Assembly: GCA_027563935.2 (NCBI GenBank)
Contig: CM050454.1
Coordinates: forward strand, 27,091,501 to 27,155,500
Length of the DNA stretch: 64,000 nucleotides
DNA from: Costus lasius
Taxonomy: Eukaryota > Streptophyta > Magnoliopsida > Zingiberales > Costaceae
Direction: 5' to 3'
In this document: positions 46,961-58,459 of the stretch, in pieces
How the letters are laid out: every line of letters begins with the position of its first letter
Position numbering within the stretch: the stretch's first letter is position 1
Position numbers and translations under genes: made by a program
The notes under the pieces: model-generated
What the model saw: the letters and a program-made list of their open reading frames with translations, nothing else
The model's database searches: none
Told to the model about the DNA's origin: nothing

Positions 46961-48636
46961 TGTTGGGGTATGCCCTTAAGGCTAATGTTTGAGGCCTTGG
47001 GATTGTATCAGTATCATGTAATAAACTCTTATGTTTATAAAGGCATGGTTGTTATTCAGGTTGTTATATTGTCTGCTGCAATAATTGTACTTCTGAATAA
47101 TGTCTCAAAGCTGTTCAGCTAGGCTGACATGCTGTAATGTCCTTAGTCGATATATCTTGGTGAACATGAGACAGCCTTGATATGATTGAGACTAATATGT
47201 GTTCTAATCTTATAGGATGCTTCGAGCATGGAATAAGAGGTAGACTCATGGGTACATTGGATGTACTGGACAGACCCTACTAGGATATTCAATTGTTTGT
47301 CACAATGTGAATAATCCTTGATTGCGACAAGTGGCACATTTCCTCTGACTTGAGATCACTTGTGTTTTCTAAATGATGATTGTCATTATTTTGAGTTAGT
47401 TCAATATCATTTGAAACATAATGATTATAGGCTATCTTGGATGGTGAGCTTGAGTCAGGTTAGGGCACTAGTGATAGACAAAGGATTGCCGTCTCCTTAA
47501 TTGGAGTGTGATGTTCTAAAGGGGCCCCCTGGATGAGATGATTGAGAATAGTGTATGGCCATACCCAGGTGACTATGTTCATCTGATCTAATCATGCTCA
47601 TCATATTGGAGTTACAAGCTTGACACGCTTGTCCAATAAGAACATCCAGTGGCAAAGGATTTATGCATGCCTTGTGAGTTGGTTCACACTTGTGCTGTTT
47701 TTGGGTGTAGTCTTGGAAGACTCTTTTCTTTATATCGGGAGACAGTGATGTGTTGCTAGATACCCCTCACTGATCGTGATAACGTGAGTTATCGTTACCG
47801 ACATTTAAAGGAAACCCTCAGGGTCGCACAATTTGATGATATGGCTTACTTGAGTCAGATCGTGTGGACTGAATTGTTCAGGTTCAGTTTAAAGGGATTT
47901 AATCTCTGATTGTAAGTGAGATCTAGTCTGATCATGTTTGATTGATTAGGGCTTGAGATCGGTAAGCTTCGATTGAGAGAATGGATGCTGGATCGGTGAG
48001 ATCAGGAGCATCGGGAGATGAACGGTCAGATCAAGTACCTTAGGGTTTTAATGTGATCTGGACTTATGGCTTGGTTTATTTTGTTATTGAACCAAATTCA
48101 AGTGAACCGGCTCATGAATGAGCGCATGGTTCAAGGGTGAAGTGGAGTTTGCGAATGGGTAAACCCGTGATCGCATGAAGAGAAGTGGCATGCTATTTTT
48201 AGATAGCACTTCTCTTACGTGATCCTCTCTCACGTTCACGCCTTTCCTCTCTCTTTTCGTTAGTCGCCTTGTCTCTTGCTCTTGACGAGAGAACATACGG
48301 TGGTGAAGAGCTCGACGAGGAGAAAGAAAAAGAATCGCCAAGCCAAGACATCTCTTCCCTTCCACTCGACAAGGACATCTTTGGGCCTTGCTAGCACAAG
48401 GATCGCAAAGGGAGTAGGCGACATCAACTGTGTGCGTCACCTCTGGAGAAGATCAAGTTTGATCTTTGCTTCCAAGGCGCCATCTAGAAATGGCTATGGT
48501 ATGATCCTTTTCTATTTGCAATTGGGTCATTTTTGTTAATCATACATCATGCAAGATCTAGAAACCCCCTTTCCGCTGCTTTCATTCCCATATGCGCCTA
48601 TGAGTTAGGGTTTCGCCCCCTTGTGGGGACCTTTCA
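46961..48636 (+). repeat. 5' LTR of copia element B1
   Basis: 1676 bp, TGTTGGGGTATGCCC...GGGGACCTTTCA, with primer-binding site TGGTATCAGAGC at 48639-48650. It is more diverged than the B2 LTRs and carries the conserved motif (47749-47771) and GTGA-loop hairpin. The preceding CATGC (46956-46960) is the presumed TSD; the partner lies outside the window. Confidence 0.9.
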
Positions 48637-48877
48637 ATTGGTATCAGAGCATGGTTAACGCATGTTTTATGATTACTTATGCCATTTTGTGATCCTTGTT
48701 TGCGAACTTATGATTAGATCTAAGGTTACATGCGATACATCTTGTATATGTAAGTGGCGAAAATGCATTGCATTGTTTCTCCTTGGCGCATGTATAAGGT
48801 TACCTTTTGTTGGCGCTTGTATGTTGTTGGTTTTCTCAAAACTATATTACATGCGCGATTCACACTAGATCTAAGCT

Positions 48878-48882
48878 GTCCT
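48878..48882. repeat. Target-site duplication GTCCT of element B2
   Basis: GTCCT at 48878-48882 and 61610-61614. The B1 leader reads continuously when B2 and one copy are removed. Confidence 0.95.
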
Positions 48883-50566
48883 TGTTGGGGTATGCCCTTA
48901 AGGCTAATGTTTGAGGCCTTGGGATTGTAACAGTATCATGTAATAAACTCTTATGTTTATATAGGCATGGTTGTTATTCAGGTTGTTACCTTGTCTGCTG
49001 TAATAAGTGTACTTCTAAATAATGTCTCAAAGCTGTTCACCTAGGCTGACAGGCAATAAAGTCCTTAGTCGATATATCTTGGTGAACATGAGACAGCCTT
49101 GATATGGTTAAGACTAATATGTGTTCTAATCTTATAGAATGCTTCGAGCATGAAATAAGATGTAGACTCATGGGTACATTGGATGTACTGGACAGACCCT
49201 ACTAGGATATTCAATTGTTTGTCACAATGTGAATAATCCTTGAATGTAACAAGTGGCACATTTCCTCTGACTTGAGATCACTTGTGTTTCCTAAATGATG
49301 ATTGTCATTGTTTTGAGGTAGTTCAATATCATTTGAAACATAATGATTATAGACTATCTTGGATGATGGGCTTGAGTCAGGTTAGGGCACTAGTGATAGA
49401 CATAGGGTTGCCGTCTCCTTGTTTAAGGAGTGTGATGTTCTAAAGGGGCCCCCTGGATGAGATGATTGAGAAAGTGTATGGCCATACCCAGGTGACTATG
49501 TTCATCTGATCTAATCATGCTCATCATATTGGAGTTACAAGCTTGACACGCTTGTCCAATAAGAACATCCAGTGGCAAAGGAAATATGTATGCTTTGTGA
49601 GTTGATTCACACTTGTGTTGTTTTTGGGTGTAGTCTTGGAAGACTCTTTCCTTTATATTGGGAGACAGTGATGTGTTGCTAGATACCCCTCACTGATCGT
49701 GATGACGTGAGTTATCGTTACCGACATTTAAAGGAAACCCTTAGGGTCGCACAATTTGATGATATGGCTTACTTAAGTCAGATCGTGTGGACTGAATTGT
49801 TTGAGTTCAGTTTAAAGGGATTTAATCTCTGATTGTGAGTGAGATCTGGTCTGATCATGTTTGATTGATTAGGGCTTCAGATCGGTAAGCTTCGATCGAG
49901 AGATTGGATGCTAGATTGGTCAGATCAGGAGCATCAAGAGATTGACGGTCAGATCAAGAACCTAAGTGTTTATTATGGTCTGGACTGAATGCTTGGCTTA
50001 TTTGGTTATTGAACCGAACCAAAGTGAACCGGCTCATGAATGAGCGCATGGTTCAAGGGTGAAGAGAAGTTTGCGCTTGGGGTAAACCCATGGTCGCATG
50101 AGTGCATGAACGTGGGAGTGTTTCTATTTTTAGAAACCATGACTCCTAAACGTGACATCGCCTCACGTTACTCCTCTCTCACGCCTATTGTCGCTCCTTC
50201 CTCTCGTCGCTTGCTCATTCGAGAGTGCATGTGGTGTTGACGAAAGGAGAAGGAAGTTTTTCGCCAAGCCAAGAAGATCTCATCCCTTCCATACGAGAAG
50301 GATACTTGGACGATCCTTGCTAGCACAAGGGACGACAAGAAGAAGCTATACCTCATCTTGTGTGCGACAATTTGGAGGAGACCTCTCTTGTTCTCTAGCT
50401 TCCAAGACGCCATCTAGAAATGGCTATGGTATGGTTCTATCACTACTATACAATCAGTTTTTGTTAATCATAATACCATGCAAGATCTAGAAACCCCCTT
50501 TCCGTTGCTTTCATTCTTCATATGCGCCTATGATTTAGGGTTTCGCCCCCTTGTGGGAACCTTTCA
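48883..50566 (+). repeat. 5' LTR of element B2
   Basis: 1684 bp, TGTTGGGG...GGGAACCTTTCA. Conserved motif at 49672-49694 and hairpin GATGAC-GTGA-GTTATC at 49701-49716. Confidence 0.95.
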
Positions 50567-50568
50567 AA

Positions 50569-50580
50569 TGGTATCAGAGC
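50569..50580 (+). promoter_or_regulatory. Primer-binding site (tRNA-iMet), B2
   Basis: TGGTATCAGAGC, two bases after the LTR. Confidence 0.93.
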
Positions 50581-52395
50581 CATGGTTAACGCATGTTTTA
50601 TGATTGCTTAAGCCCTTTTGTGATCCTTGTTTGTGAATAACTCTTAGATCTTGATTACATGCGCAAATACATGTTAAGTTGTCATAATCGAAACTTGTAT
50701 GTTTGTCTTGGCGCATGTATGTTGGCGCATTTTAATTGTTGTTGTTTTATCAAAACTATTATAACATGCGCGACTCACTAGATCTAAGGCCTTGCATTAA
50801 ACCCTTAGACGGGTTATTAGGGTTGAAGTCACCCCCTAGGTTAGATCCAAAAGTCTAATCAGACCATCTGACAGCCTTGATGGGTTGACCAGGTAGCACC
50901 TGTGCGCAAGCACGTGGTGGCTACAGGTCGGCTGCAGACAGGCGTGTAGCGATGTCTGATTGAGACAACCTATGAACGCACATGAGTTAGGCCCGGGCTC
51001 ACACCCGCTTGCCAGACCTCATTGTGGTTGTTCAGCCCTGGCGCATGCATGGTTGACCTTATGGTCGACTCAAGTCAGTTAGGACTTGGTGCATGTAAGG
51101 GCAGTGGATCTGACTAGGTTGGATGAGTGGATCCCTAGTAATGGACCGTTGTAAGGTTGTAGGGCATATAAGCAAAATAAAATTGATGCCCATGGGGTTT
51201 TTCGAAAATTTTATTTTAATGACTGGATCACATGATGATTGATGCCATGTGTTTGTCTATTTATTCTTATGTGGGCTGCCCATGTTAATTCTGTGCTGTG
51301 CTGGGGCCTGCGTGCCTGTATTAATTTTGTAAATTAATTTTAGATTGTGATCTGCGAATCACATTGCTTTTAATTTATAAAATGTAATTGACCTGCGTGT
51401 CAATCTTGTCTAGATAGTTAAATTTGTAATTTAATTAGACAAGAGCACAGAGCACACTTGGCAGAGGCACATGCAGCAGTGGCTAGACCAGGTGGGAGGT
51501 CCAGGGTTCGACTCTGGGACCAGGCACGTTTACCTGGTGGGCGCACCTCAGCTGCAAATGGCGCTTGGGCCCTGGTTTGGGCCAGATGAGCAGCAAAAGC
51601 CCCATGAAGCAAAAGCAAGTGAAGACTTAAGTTAGATTAAGGTCTTACTTAGGCTATGGGCTTTTACCACATAAGATCCATGCTTTCTTTTATTGCTTAT
51701 ATAAGTAGAACAGCATGTTTTAATTTATCTTCTGCTATCACCATAGGAATTGCATGATAGTGAGGAAGATAAAAGACCGTTAAAATCCAACGCTAAAATA
51801 TCAAGCTCGTAAGCCTTCTGACGCGAAACCTCACTGTTCTGACTATCGTTGGAGCCGTGTTGTACCCACTCAGTGGGCACGTCCATCTATCTTCAGACGG
51901 TGCGGGATTACACCTGCGTGTTACAGAGTAGGGATTTATCCCTTCTCGTTGCTCAGCATAGCACGTGGTGGTCCAGGGAGTAGGTCGGGTCAGCTTGACC
52001 ATGTAGTCTACATATGTGGCGCATATGGTAGCACATGGGGGCAGCCATCTGTGGGGTCAGAGATTGTGTTGTACCAACTCAGTTGGCACAGTCTGCTGGA
52101 CTGCCCAGATGAAGGGGAATCGCACGGGTTGGCGATTGGCTGGGACAGCCTACCAGAGATTAGTGCTTGTACTCTCTGTGCATCTTATCTCGCCTGAGCG
52201 GGACGCGGAGACCAAGTATGAAATCTGGATCCCATCTCACTAAAAGAGTGTTTACTCTTTCGGACTGTTTAATGGATTTTTCAGTCAGATAAAATAGTGA
52301 GAAAAAGAATCTTTCTTAAGTCCTGATTGATTCTTAACATTGATACTGACCTTGCTGTTCTTGCATTGTTGTAGATACCTGCAGCAACGAACACC
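50581..52395 (+). other. Untranslated leader of B2
   Basis: About 1.8 kb, colinear with the B3 leader, with the three hairpins starting at 51865. A segment near 51450-51545 with tRNA-like A and B boxes (TGGCAGAGGCA at 51460, GGTTCGACTC at 51506) is present here and in B1 (about 62280-62350) but not in B3. Confidence 0.7.
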
Positions 52396-54830
52396 ATGAA
52401 CTTCAATGTGCGATCCCTACTGGAAAGGGAGAAGTTTGCTGGGCCGAACTTCTCTGACTGGTTTGGACACCTTAAGATTGTTCTTAAGGCAGAGAGGAAA
52501 CTGTATGTCCTCGAGACGGCTATACCGCCTCAGCCCGCTCCGAACGCCGCAAGGGCGGTTCGGGAAGCCTATGAAAAGCACGTCAATGATAGCATTGATG
52601 TCGCTTGCCTGATGTTAGCGTCTATGACGCCACCGCTGCAGCGTCAGCTTGAGGATATGTCGGCTATAGAGATTATAGCGAACCTCAAGATGTTGTATGC
52701 TGCACAGGCGAGGACAGAACGCTATAATTTGACAAAGCTGTTCTTTCAGAGCAAACTGGCTGAAGGGAGCCCAGTGGGAGCTCACGTGCTCAAGATGATT
52801 GGGCACAAGGAGGCTCTAGAAAAACTGGGGCATACCATCAATCAGGAGCTTGCTGTAGATATTATTCTGCAGTCTCTCCCGCCCTCTTTCGATGCGTTCA
52901 TTATTAATTTTAATATGAACAAAATCGATTGTACTCCGGCAGAGCTGCTGAATATGCTCCTCACTACTGAGGAGACTCTGTAGCGAAAGCCTTCGACCTC
53001 TGTCTTAATGGTTCCTTCCAGGAACAAGAAGAAGGGGAAGAAGGGCAAAGCCCCTGTCAAGAGCTACAGCAAGGCTCTGAAGCAGAAGGTGAAGCGGTCC
53101 AAGGAATACAGGTGTTTCCACTGTGGCCAGCTGGGTCACTGGAAAAAGGACTGTAAAGCGCTCCAAGGAGATAAGAGGGGAAGCTTCGCTTCTGGCTCAG
53201 GTATTTATGTGACTGAGGTCATGTTTTCTTCTTCTATATCATGGGTGTTGGACACTGCATGTGGAGTTCACATTTGTTCAAATGTGCAGGAACTCAAGAG
53301 AAGAAGACAGGTGGGACAGCATGAGGTGGACCTACGCGTTGGAAACGGGGCACGGGTTGCTGCTGTTGCTGTAGGAGACTATTTCATTTCTTTACCATCT
53401 GGAATTGTATTGGAACTAGACAATTGTTATTTTGTTCCCAGTATTACAAAAATATTATCTCCATTCCTGCTCTTGTCAGGAAGGGATTTTCCTTTGAATG
53501 CAACATTTCAAAGTGTGTTTTATCTTTTGATAATATTGTTTATGCAACTGGTTCAATTAACAATGGGTTATACATGTTGGACATGGAATGTTCTATACAA
53601 AATATTGATAAAAAGAAAGCCAAGTATGCTGATGACAGCACCTTGCTATGGCATAGTCGTTTAGGCCATATTAACGAGAAACACATTAAGCGGTTGCATG
53701 ATCATGGACTGCTGGGATCATTCTCCTATAAGGAGATTGATACATGCAAAGCTTGTTTGATGGGTAAAATGACGAAGTCACCTTTTCCTCACAAAGGTCA
53801 AAGGGCTTCAGGTTTACTTGACCTTATACACAGTGATGTGTGTGGGCCATTTAGTAAACATGCCAGAGGTGGCTATCAGTACTTCATTACCTTTACTGAT
53901 GATTTCAGTAGATATGGGTATGTCTATTTAATGAGACATAAAAGTGAATCTTTTGACAAGTTCAAAGAGTTCAAGAATGAAGTACAAAATCAGCTAGGCC
54001 GAAATATCAAGGCACTTCACTCAGATCGAGGTGGAGAATACCTAAGTCATGCGTTTACTGACTATTTAAAGGAGTGTAGGATTATCTCACAGCTCACTCC
54101 GCCAGGAACACCGCAATGGAATGGTGTGTCCGAGAGGAGAAATAGAACGTTACTTGATATGGTTCGTTCTATGATGAGTCAGGCTACTCTATCTTACTCC
54201 TTTTGGGGTTTTGCACTGGAAACAGCTGCAAAAGTACTAAACCGAGTGCCATCCAAGGCCGTTTCAAAAACGCCATATGAATTATGGTATGGGAAACAGC
54301 CAAGCTTGACGTTTATAAGGATCTGGGGCTGCGAGGCTTATGTCAAAAAGCTCGCCTCTGGGAAACTAGAGAGCAGATCTGACAAATGCATCTTTGTCGG
54401 TTACCCTAAGGAAACTAAGGGTTATTATTTCTACGATCCCAAAGAGAACAAGGTTTTTGTTGCTCGGACGGCCATATTTCTTGAGAAGGAGTTTCTTCTG
54501 CAAGAGGCCAGTGGGAGAGAAATAAAGCTGGATGAGAATCCAGAGGAAGGACAAAGTGATCAAGCAGAGTTGGATGAGCCTGAGCCGGTAGAACAGGTTA
54601 TTGAACAACCTGAGGCTCAGATATCACGGGAACCGCGAAGATTGGGAAGGATCCGTCGACAGCCTGAGCGCTATGACGGAGTCTACATCATTGATAATGA
54701 TGAACCCCTCACTTATGCGGATGCGGTCAGTGGACCGGAGTCAGCGAGATGGCTTGAAGCTATGCGCGCCGAGATGGACTCCATGTCAGATAACCAAGTT
54801 TGGGATTTGGTTGATCCGCCTCCGGGAGTA

Positions 54831-54835
54831 ATCCC
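54831..54835. repeat. Target-site duplication ATCCC of insertion C
   Basis: ATCCC at 54831-54835, directly before TRIM end TGTAATACC, and at 58460-58464, directly after gypsy LTR end GATGTTACA. Intact B3 has a single AATCCC here. Confidence 0.93.
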
Positions 54836-55315
54836 TGTAATACCCCGAGTATAGTCCCACATTGCAAGTGGGAGAAACTATTATGTGGTTTATAAGGCTT
54901 AGTGTGCTTGCTATTGTTAACTTGGGCTTAAGCATTTTAACAAATTGGGCCATGTGGCAAATTAGACCCACCAAGTTAATAAATAGTTTGCTTACTAAGC
55001 GATTCATAACAAATGGTATCAGAGCAAAACTTAGTCCTAAGCATGGTGAGAAGCCAATAGGAAAGGGCTACCGAGGATGGTGGAGCCACCTTTGGGCTGA
55101 CCTCACATGCTGCCAACTAAGGGATGATTCTTGGGCATGTGTTAAGGTTTGGGCTTGACGAGGACGTCAAGTCTTAAGTGGGGGAGATTGTAATACCCCG
55201 AGTATAGTCCCACATTGCAAGTGGGAGAAACGATTATATGGTATATAAGGCTTAGTGGGCTTGCTATTGTTAACTTGGGCTTAAGCATTTTAATAGATTG
55301 GGCCATGTTGAATAA
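54836..55315 (+). mobile_element. TRIM portion of insertion C
   Basis: A 176-bp 5' LTR (54836-55011, TGTAATACCC...CATAACA), PBS TGGTATCAGAGC (55014-55025), an internal region of about 160 bp without coding, a perfect 7-bp stem-loop CTTGACG-AGGA-CGTCAAG (55154-55171), purine tract AAGTGGGGGAGAT (55176-55188) and the first 127 bp of the 3' LTR (55189-55315). The expected intact size is about 530 bp. It is non-autonomous and matches the reversed TRIM at 14052-14487. Confidence 0.88.
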
Positions 55316-58300
55316 TGTAAGATCCAAGGATCTTAAGTCCTGGTAAGCATTATTTTGATTTAAATGATTGACTATGATAATTTTATGTATTGGTTGTCAA
55401 ATTATAGTTAATTAACTAGAGAATTTGGTTGTTAATTTATTGTAAATAAATTAGAGATTGTTTATTTGATTGTTGGCTGATTTATGATAAATTATTATTG
55501 GTTGTTCATGATAAATTAATGAGGATTTAAGGTTGTAAATTGTAAGTTAATTAATTAGACCTTATTGGTTAATTAATTAAATCCTTATTGGATATTAATT
55601 AAATCCTTATTGGATTTGTGTTTAAGTGAAATAATTAATTGGATATTAGATTTAAAATTCAAATTATTAGTTAAATGGATTAAGTCTTAATCGGATTAAC
55701 TAATTGGATTTTAAAATTCGAATTTGGTTAGTTAAATGGGTTAAACCTATTTGAATTAATGGGTTAATGGGTTTAAAAATTTTAAAATCCAAAGTTTAAG
55801 TGGGAATTGCGCTTAGGGTGAGATTATTGACGATTTTGGCTTGAAGAAAAACCTTGGGCGACGGCTAGGAAGAAGAAGGCGATTTTTGGTGTTCTTGGAA
55901 ATTTTGAGGTGATTTCTTCATCTTCTTCCCTTGGCGATTTTCCTTGAGGAGAAGAAGCTTCTTTAGTGAGTTCTTGGTGACCCTTGGGCGGCTTAAAGGC
56001 TTTAGGCGATTTTCTGTTGTGGAGAATTTTCGGTTGAAGAGGTGAGTGGTGTGTCTTTTTGATTTCTAGTAATTTGATTGTATTAATTGATGTGTTAGAT
56101 TGATTGGGAAATTTTAACATGCTAAAAACCGAATTTAAGCTATTTTTTATGAAAACCGAAACTTGATATTAGTCTTGATAATTGTAGATAACATGTTTAT
56201 ATGAGAATTGAATCTTGATATTTCTCCATGAAAATATAGTTTAGGGTATTTTTATGAAAAACCGAATTTAAGGCATGTCTCCATGAAAACCGAATTTAGG
56301 GGATTTATTGTATGGAGTTTTAGTAGCATTAAATCATTGAATTTTTGGTATGATTTTGGTAATATTAAATCAGTGATTTATTAGCATGAAATTCATGTTA
56401 ATCAAGCGTGAATTAAATAGATAGTATGTATGAAAACCGAAGTTTTGATAATATGAATGAAAACCGAATTGTTTGTGTGAAAACCGAATTTTTGATGTGT
56501 GTAGTTACATGGGTAAATTGTGAAAACCGAATAGGGATATATGTTTTAGTTTTATGTAATTTTTATGAATGTTTGTTAAATGCAATGTTATGTTATAAAA
56601 TCCCTGTTTAGTTAATTAAGATCATGTATTCATGTTTGAGAACATTGGGTGTTAAATTAGCAAAATTACACTGAACTGACCAGCCTGAAATTTAAGGACT
56701 ACACAATATTCGGTAATATTCGAATATAAAGCATTATGTGTTATGTTATATGATTTTGAACAATATGTGTGATTATGTGCATTTTGAACAATATGTGTGA
56801 TTATGTGATTTTGAACAATATGTGTTATGTAATGGGTTTTGTGAAATTGGAAAATTAGGGGTTATGTGAATTTGGAAAAATTAGGTGGTTATGTGATGGT
56901 TAGGACCAAGGCTAGGTGTAACTATGAACTCAAGGGGATAGTCCTTGTGTGATATGTTAAGGGTTTGAATTTCAGCCCTGTATTGTGATATGTGAGGAGG
57001 TTGATGTTCAGCCTGCCTATTATGATTATTGTGATGGGGGTTGAGGTTCAGCCTGCCCGATATGATTCTTGTGATGACTATCCTAGAGTCTAGTTGACAC
57101 TTAGGAGTCCACCTTTGTGAAACATGTCCACCTTTGTGAAATATGAAATAAGATATGTCTGTTGTCCAGTAGGAACCTTTTGGGAGAACGGGTTTTGACG
57201 CAAAGTGCCATGTCTTGGTCAGACAGGGGGCCACCTCTTGATGTCATTACTCTTTTTGTGTTGTTGGGTGTGTAGAGCAAAGTGCCACGCCGTGACCCGG
57301 CGGGGGCCACCTCTTGAATCTACTCACAATCCATCGATGTGTTTATGGGGTGATAGAGCAAAGTGCCACGTCGTGACCTGACGGGGGCCACCTCTTGATT
57401 CTACTCACTGTCCATATTTATATGTTGCACGAGATTTTGCATTTATATGTTGCACGAGATTTTGCATTTATATGTTGCACGAGATTTTGCATTTATGTGT
57501 TGCACGAGATTTTGCAGCTCCCAGTGCTTTGGCCAAGCCGGGTTAGACCATATTGGTCACTACTGAATATGCTGGACAACTAGGTTAAATATGTGTTGGT
57601 ATGTTTAGTTGGGTTAGAATATGTGTGTTCGGTTGGTTTAGAGTATAACTCTAGAACCTGAGATTATTATATGCTAGTGTGTACATTTGACTGCTTATGT
57701 GACTTTTGCATTGAATTGTTGTTATATGTTGACATGATATCCTGTTAAAGATTTTTAAAAATAATTTGCCTATGTTTTTGAGTGTATGTTCTGGATGGTC
57801 AATTAGACTATCCACTCACTGGGCTGTGTAGCTCACCCCTCACTATTTTCAGGTGTAGAGCAGGGGCGCAGTTAGCATTATATGGATGCTGTGAATTATG
57901 CTTAATGTGTTTATGCTTATGATGCCGCTTGTGGCTAAACCCTACGAGTTATATGAACTTTGTGAGTCATGTGAATTGTGTGAATTTGTGTTGCCAGACT
58001 GTGGCAGTTAAATGATTTTGATTTTTGTGTCACCGCGGGCTTCAGCCTGGTTTCGGTGTTTGGTATGAGTTTATAAAATCGATTTTGTGGATTTGTTTTG
58101 AAATTGAAGTTGATGTGTATTTTTGCAATCGGTTTTGATACAACTGTAACTTGCATATGTCTAGTGCAAGTATTGCCTGGTGGCAGGTACCTTTATGGAT
58201 TTTATGAATTTGAATCGGTTTTGATATAACTGTAACTTGCATATGTCTAGTGCAAGTATTGCGTGGTGGCAGGTACCCTTATGAGATTTACGAGATTCGA

Positions 58301-58459
58301 GTTTTTTTGAATTTGTGTGTATGGCTTTATAGAAATTTTTCAGAACGTGTTTTTCTTGAACTCGGTTTTACCTAGCATATGATCGATCTTATATGAAACA
58401 TCCTGTATTTATTTGTGAATTGTGCCATTTGTTTGGGGTTAAGAATGTGGGATGTTACA
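55316..58459 (+). repeat. Gypsy LTR portion of insertion C (3144 bp)
   Basis: TGTAAGATCCAAGG...GGGATGTTACA, sense orientation, the same subfamily as a2 (reverse complement). It has AT-rich sequence at 55330-55800, three repeated hairpin modules (57201-57400), a 25-bp tandem repeat (about 57413-57515) and a duplicated TATGTCTAGTGCAAG module (about 58150-58265). There is no gag or pol. Confidence 0.85.
57413..57515. repeat. 25-bp tandem repeat, four copies
   Basis: Four near-identical copies of CATTTATATG followed by TTGCACGAGATTTTG. The other LTRs show only a single related site (CAAATCACATGCAACATATA on the + strand near 9165). Confidence 0.9.

Larger units (their letters stand above)
54836..58459 (+). 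mobile_element. Insertion C: TRIM joined to a gypsy LTR
   Basis: 3624 bp bounded by one TSD pair. The left portion is a TRIM (54836-55315) and the right portion is a complete gypsy LTR (55316-58459) of the a2 subfamily. No TSD surrounds the gypsy LTR by itself: the five bases before it are AATAA and those after it ATCCC. The end of the TRIM 3' LTR is absent. The simplest reading is one chimeric cDNA integrated as a unit. Confidence 0.85.

Noticed and set aside
54855..54873. TRIM LTR hairpin TCCCAC/GTGGGA matching the first F leader hairpin stem
   Set aside because: Loops, context and element class differ; a 6-bp match is easily chance.
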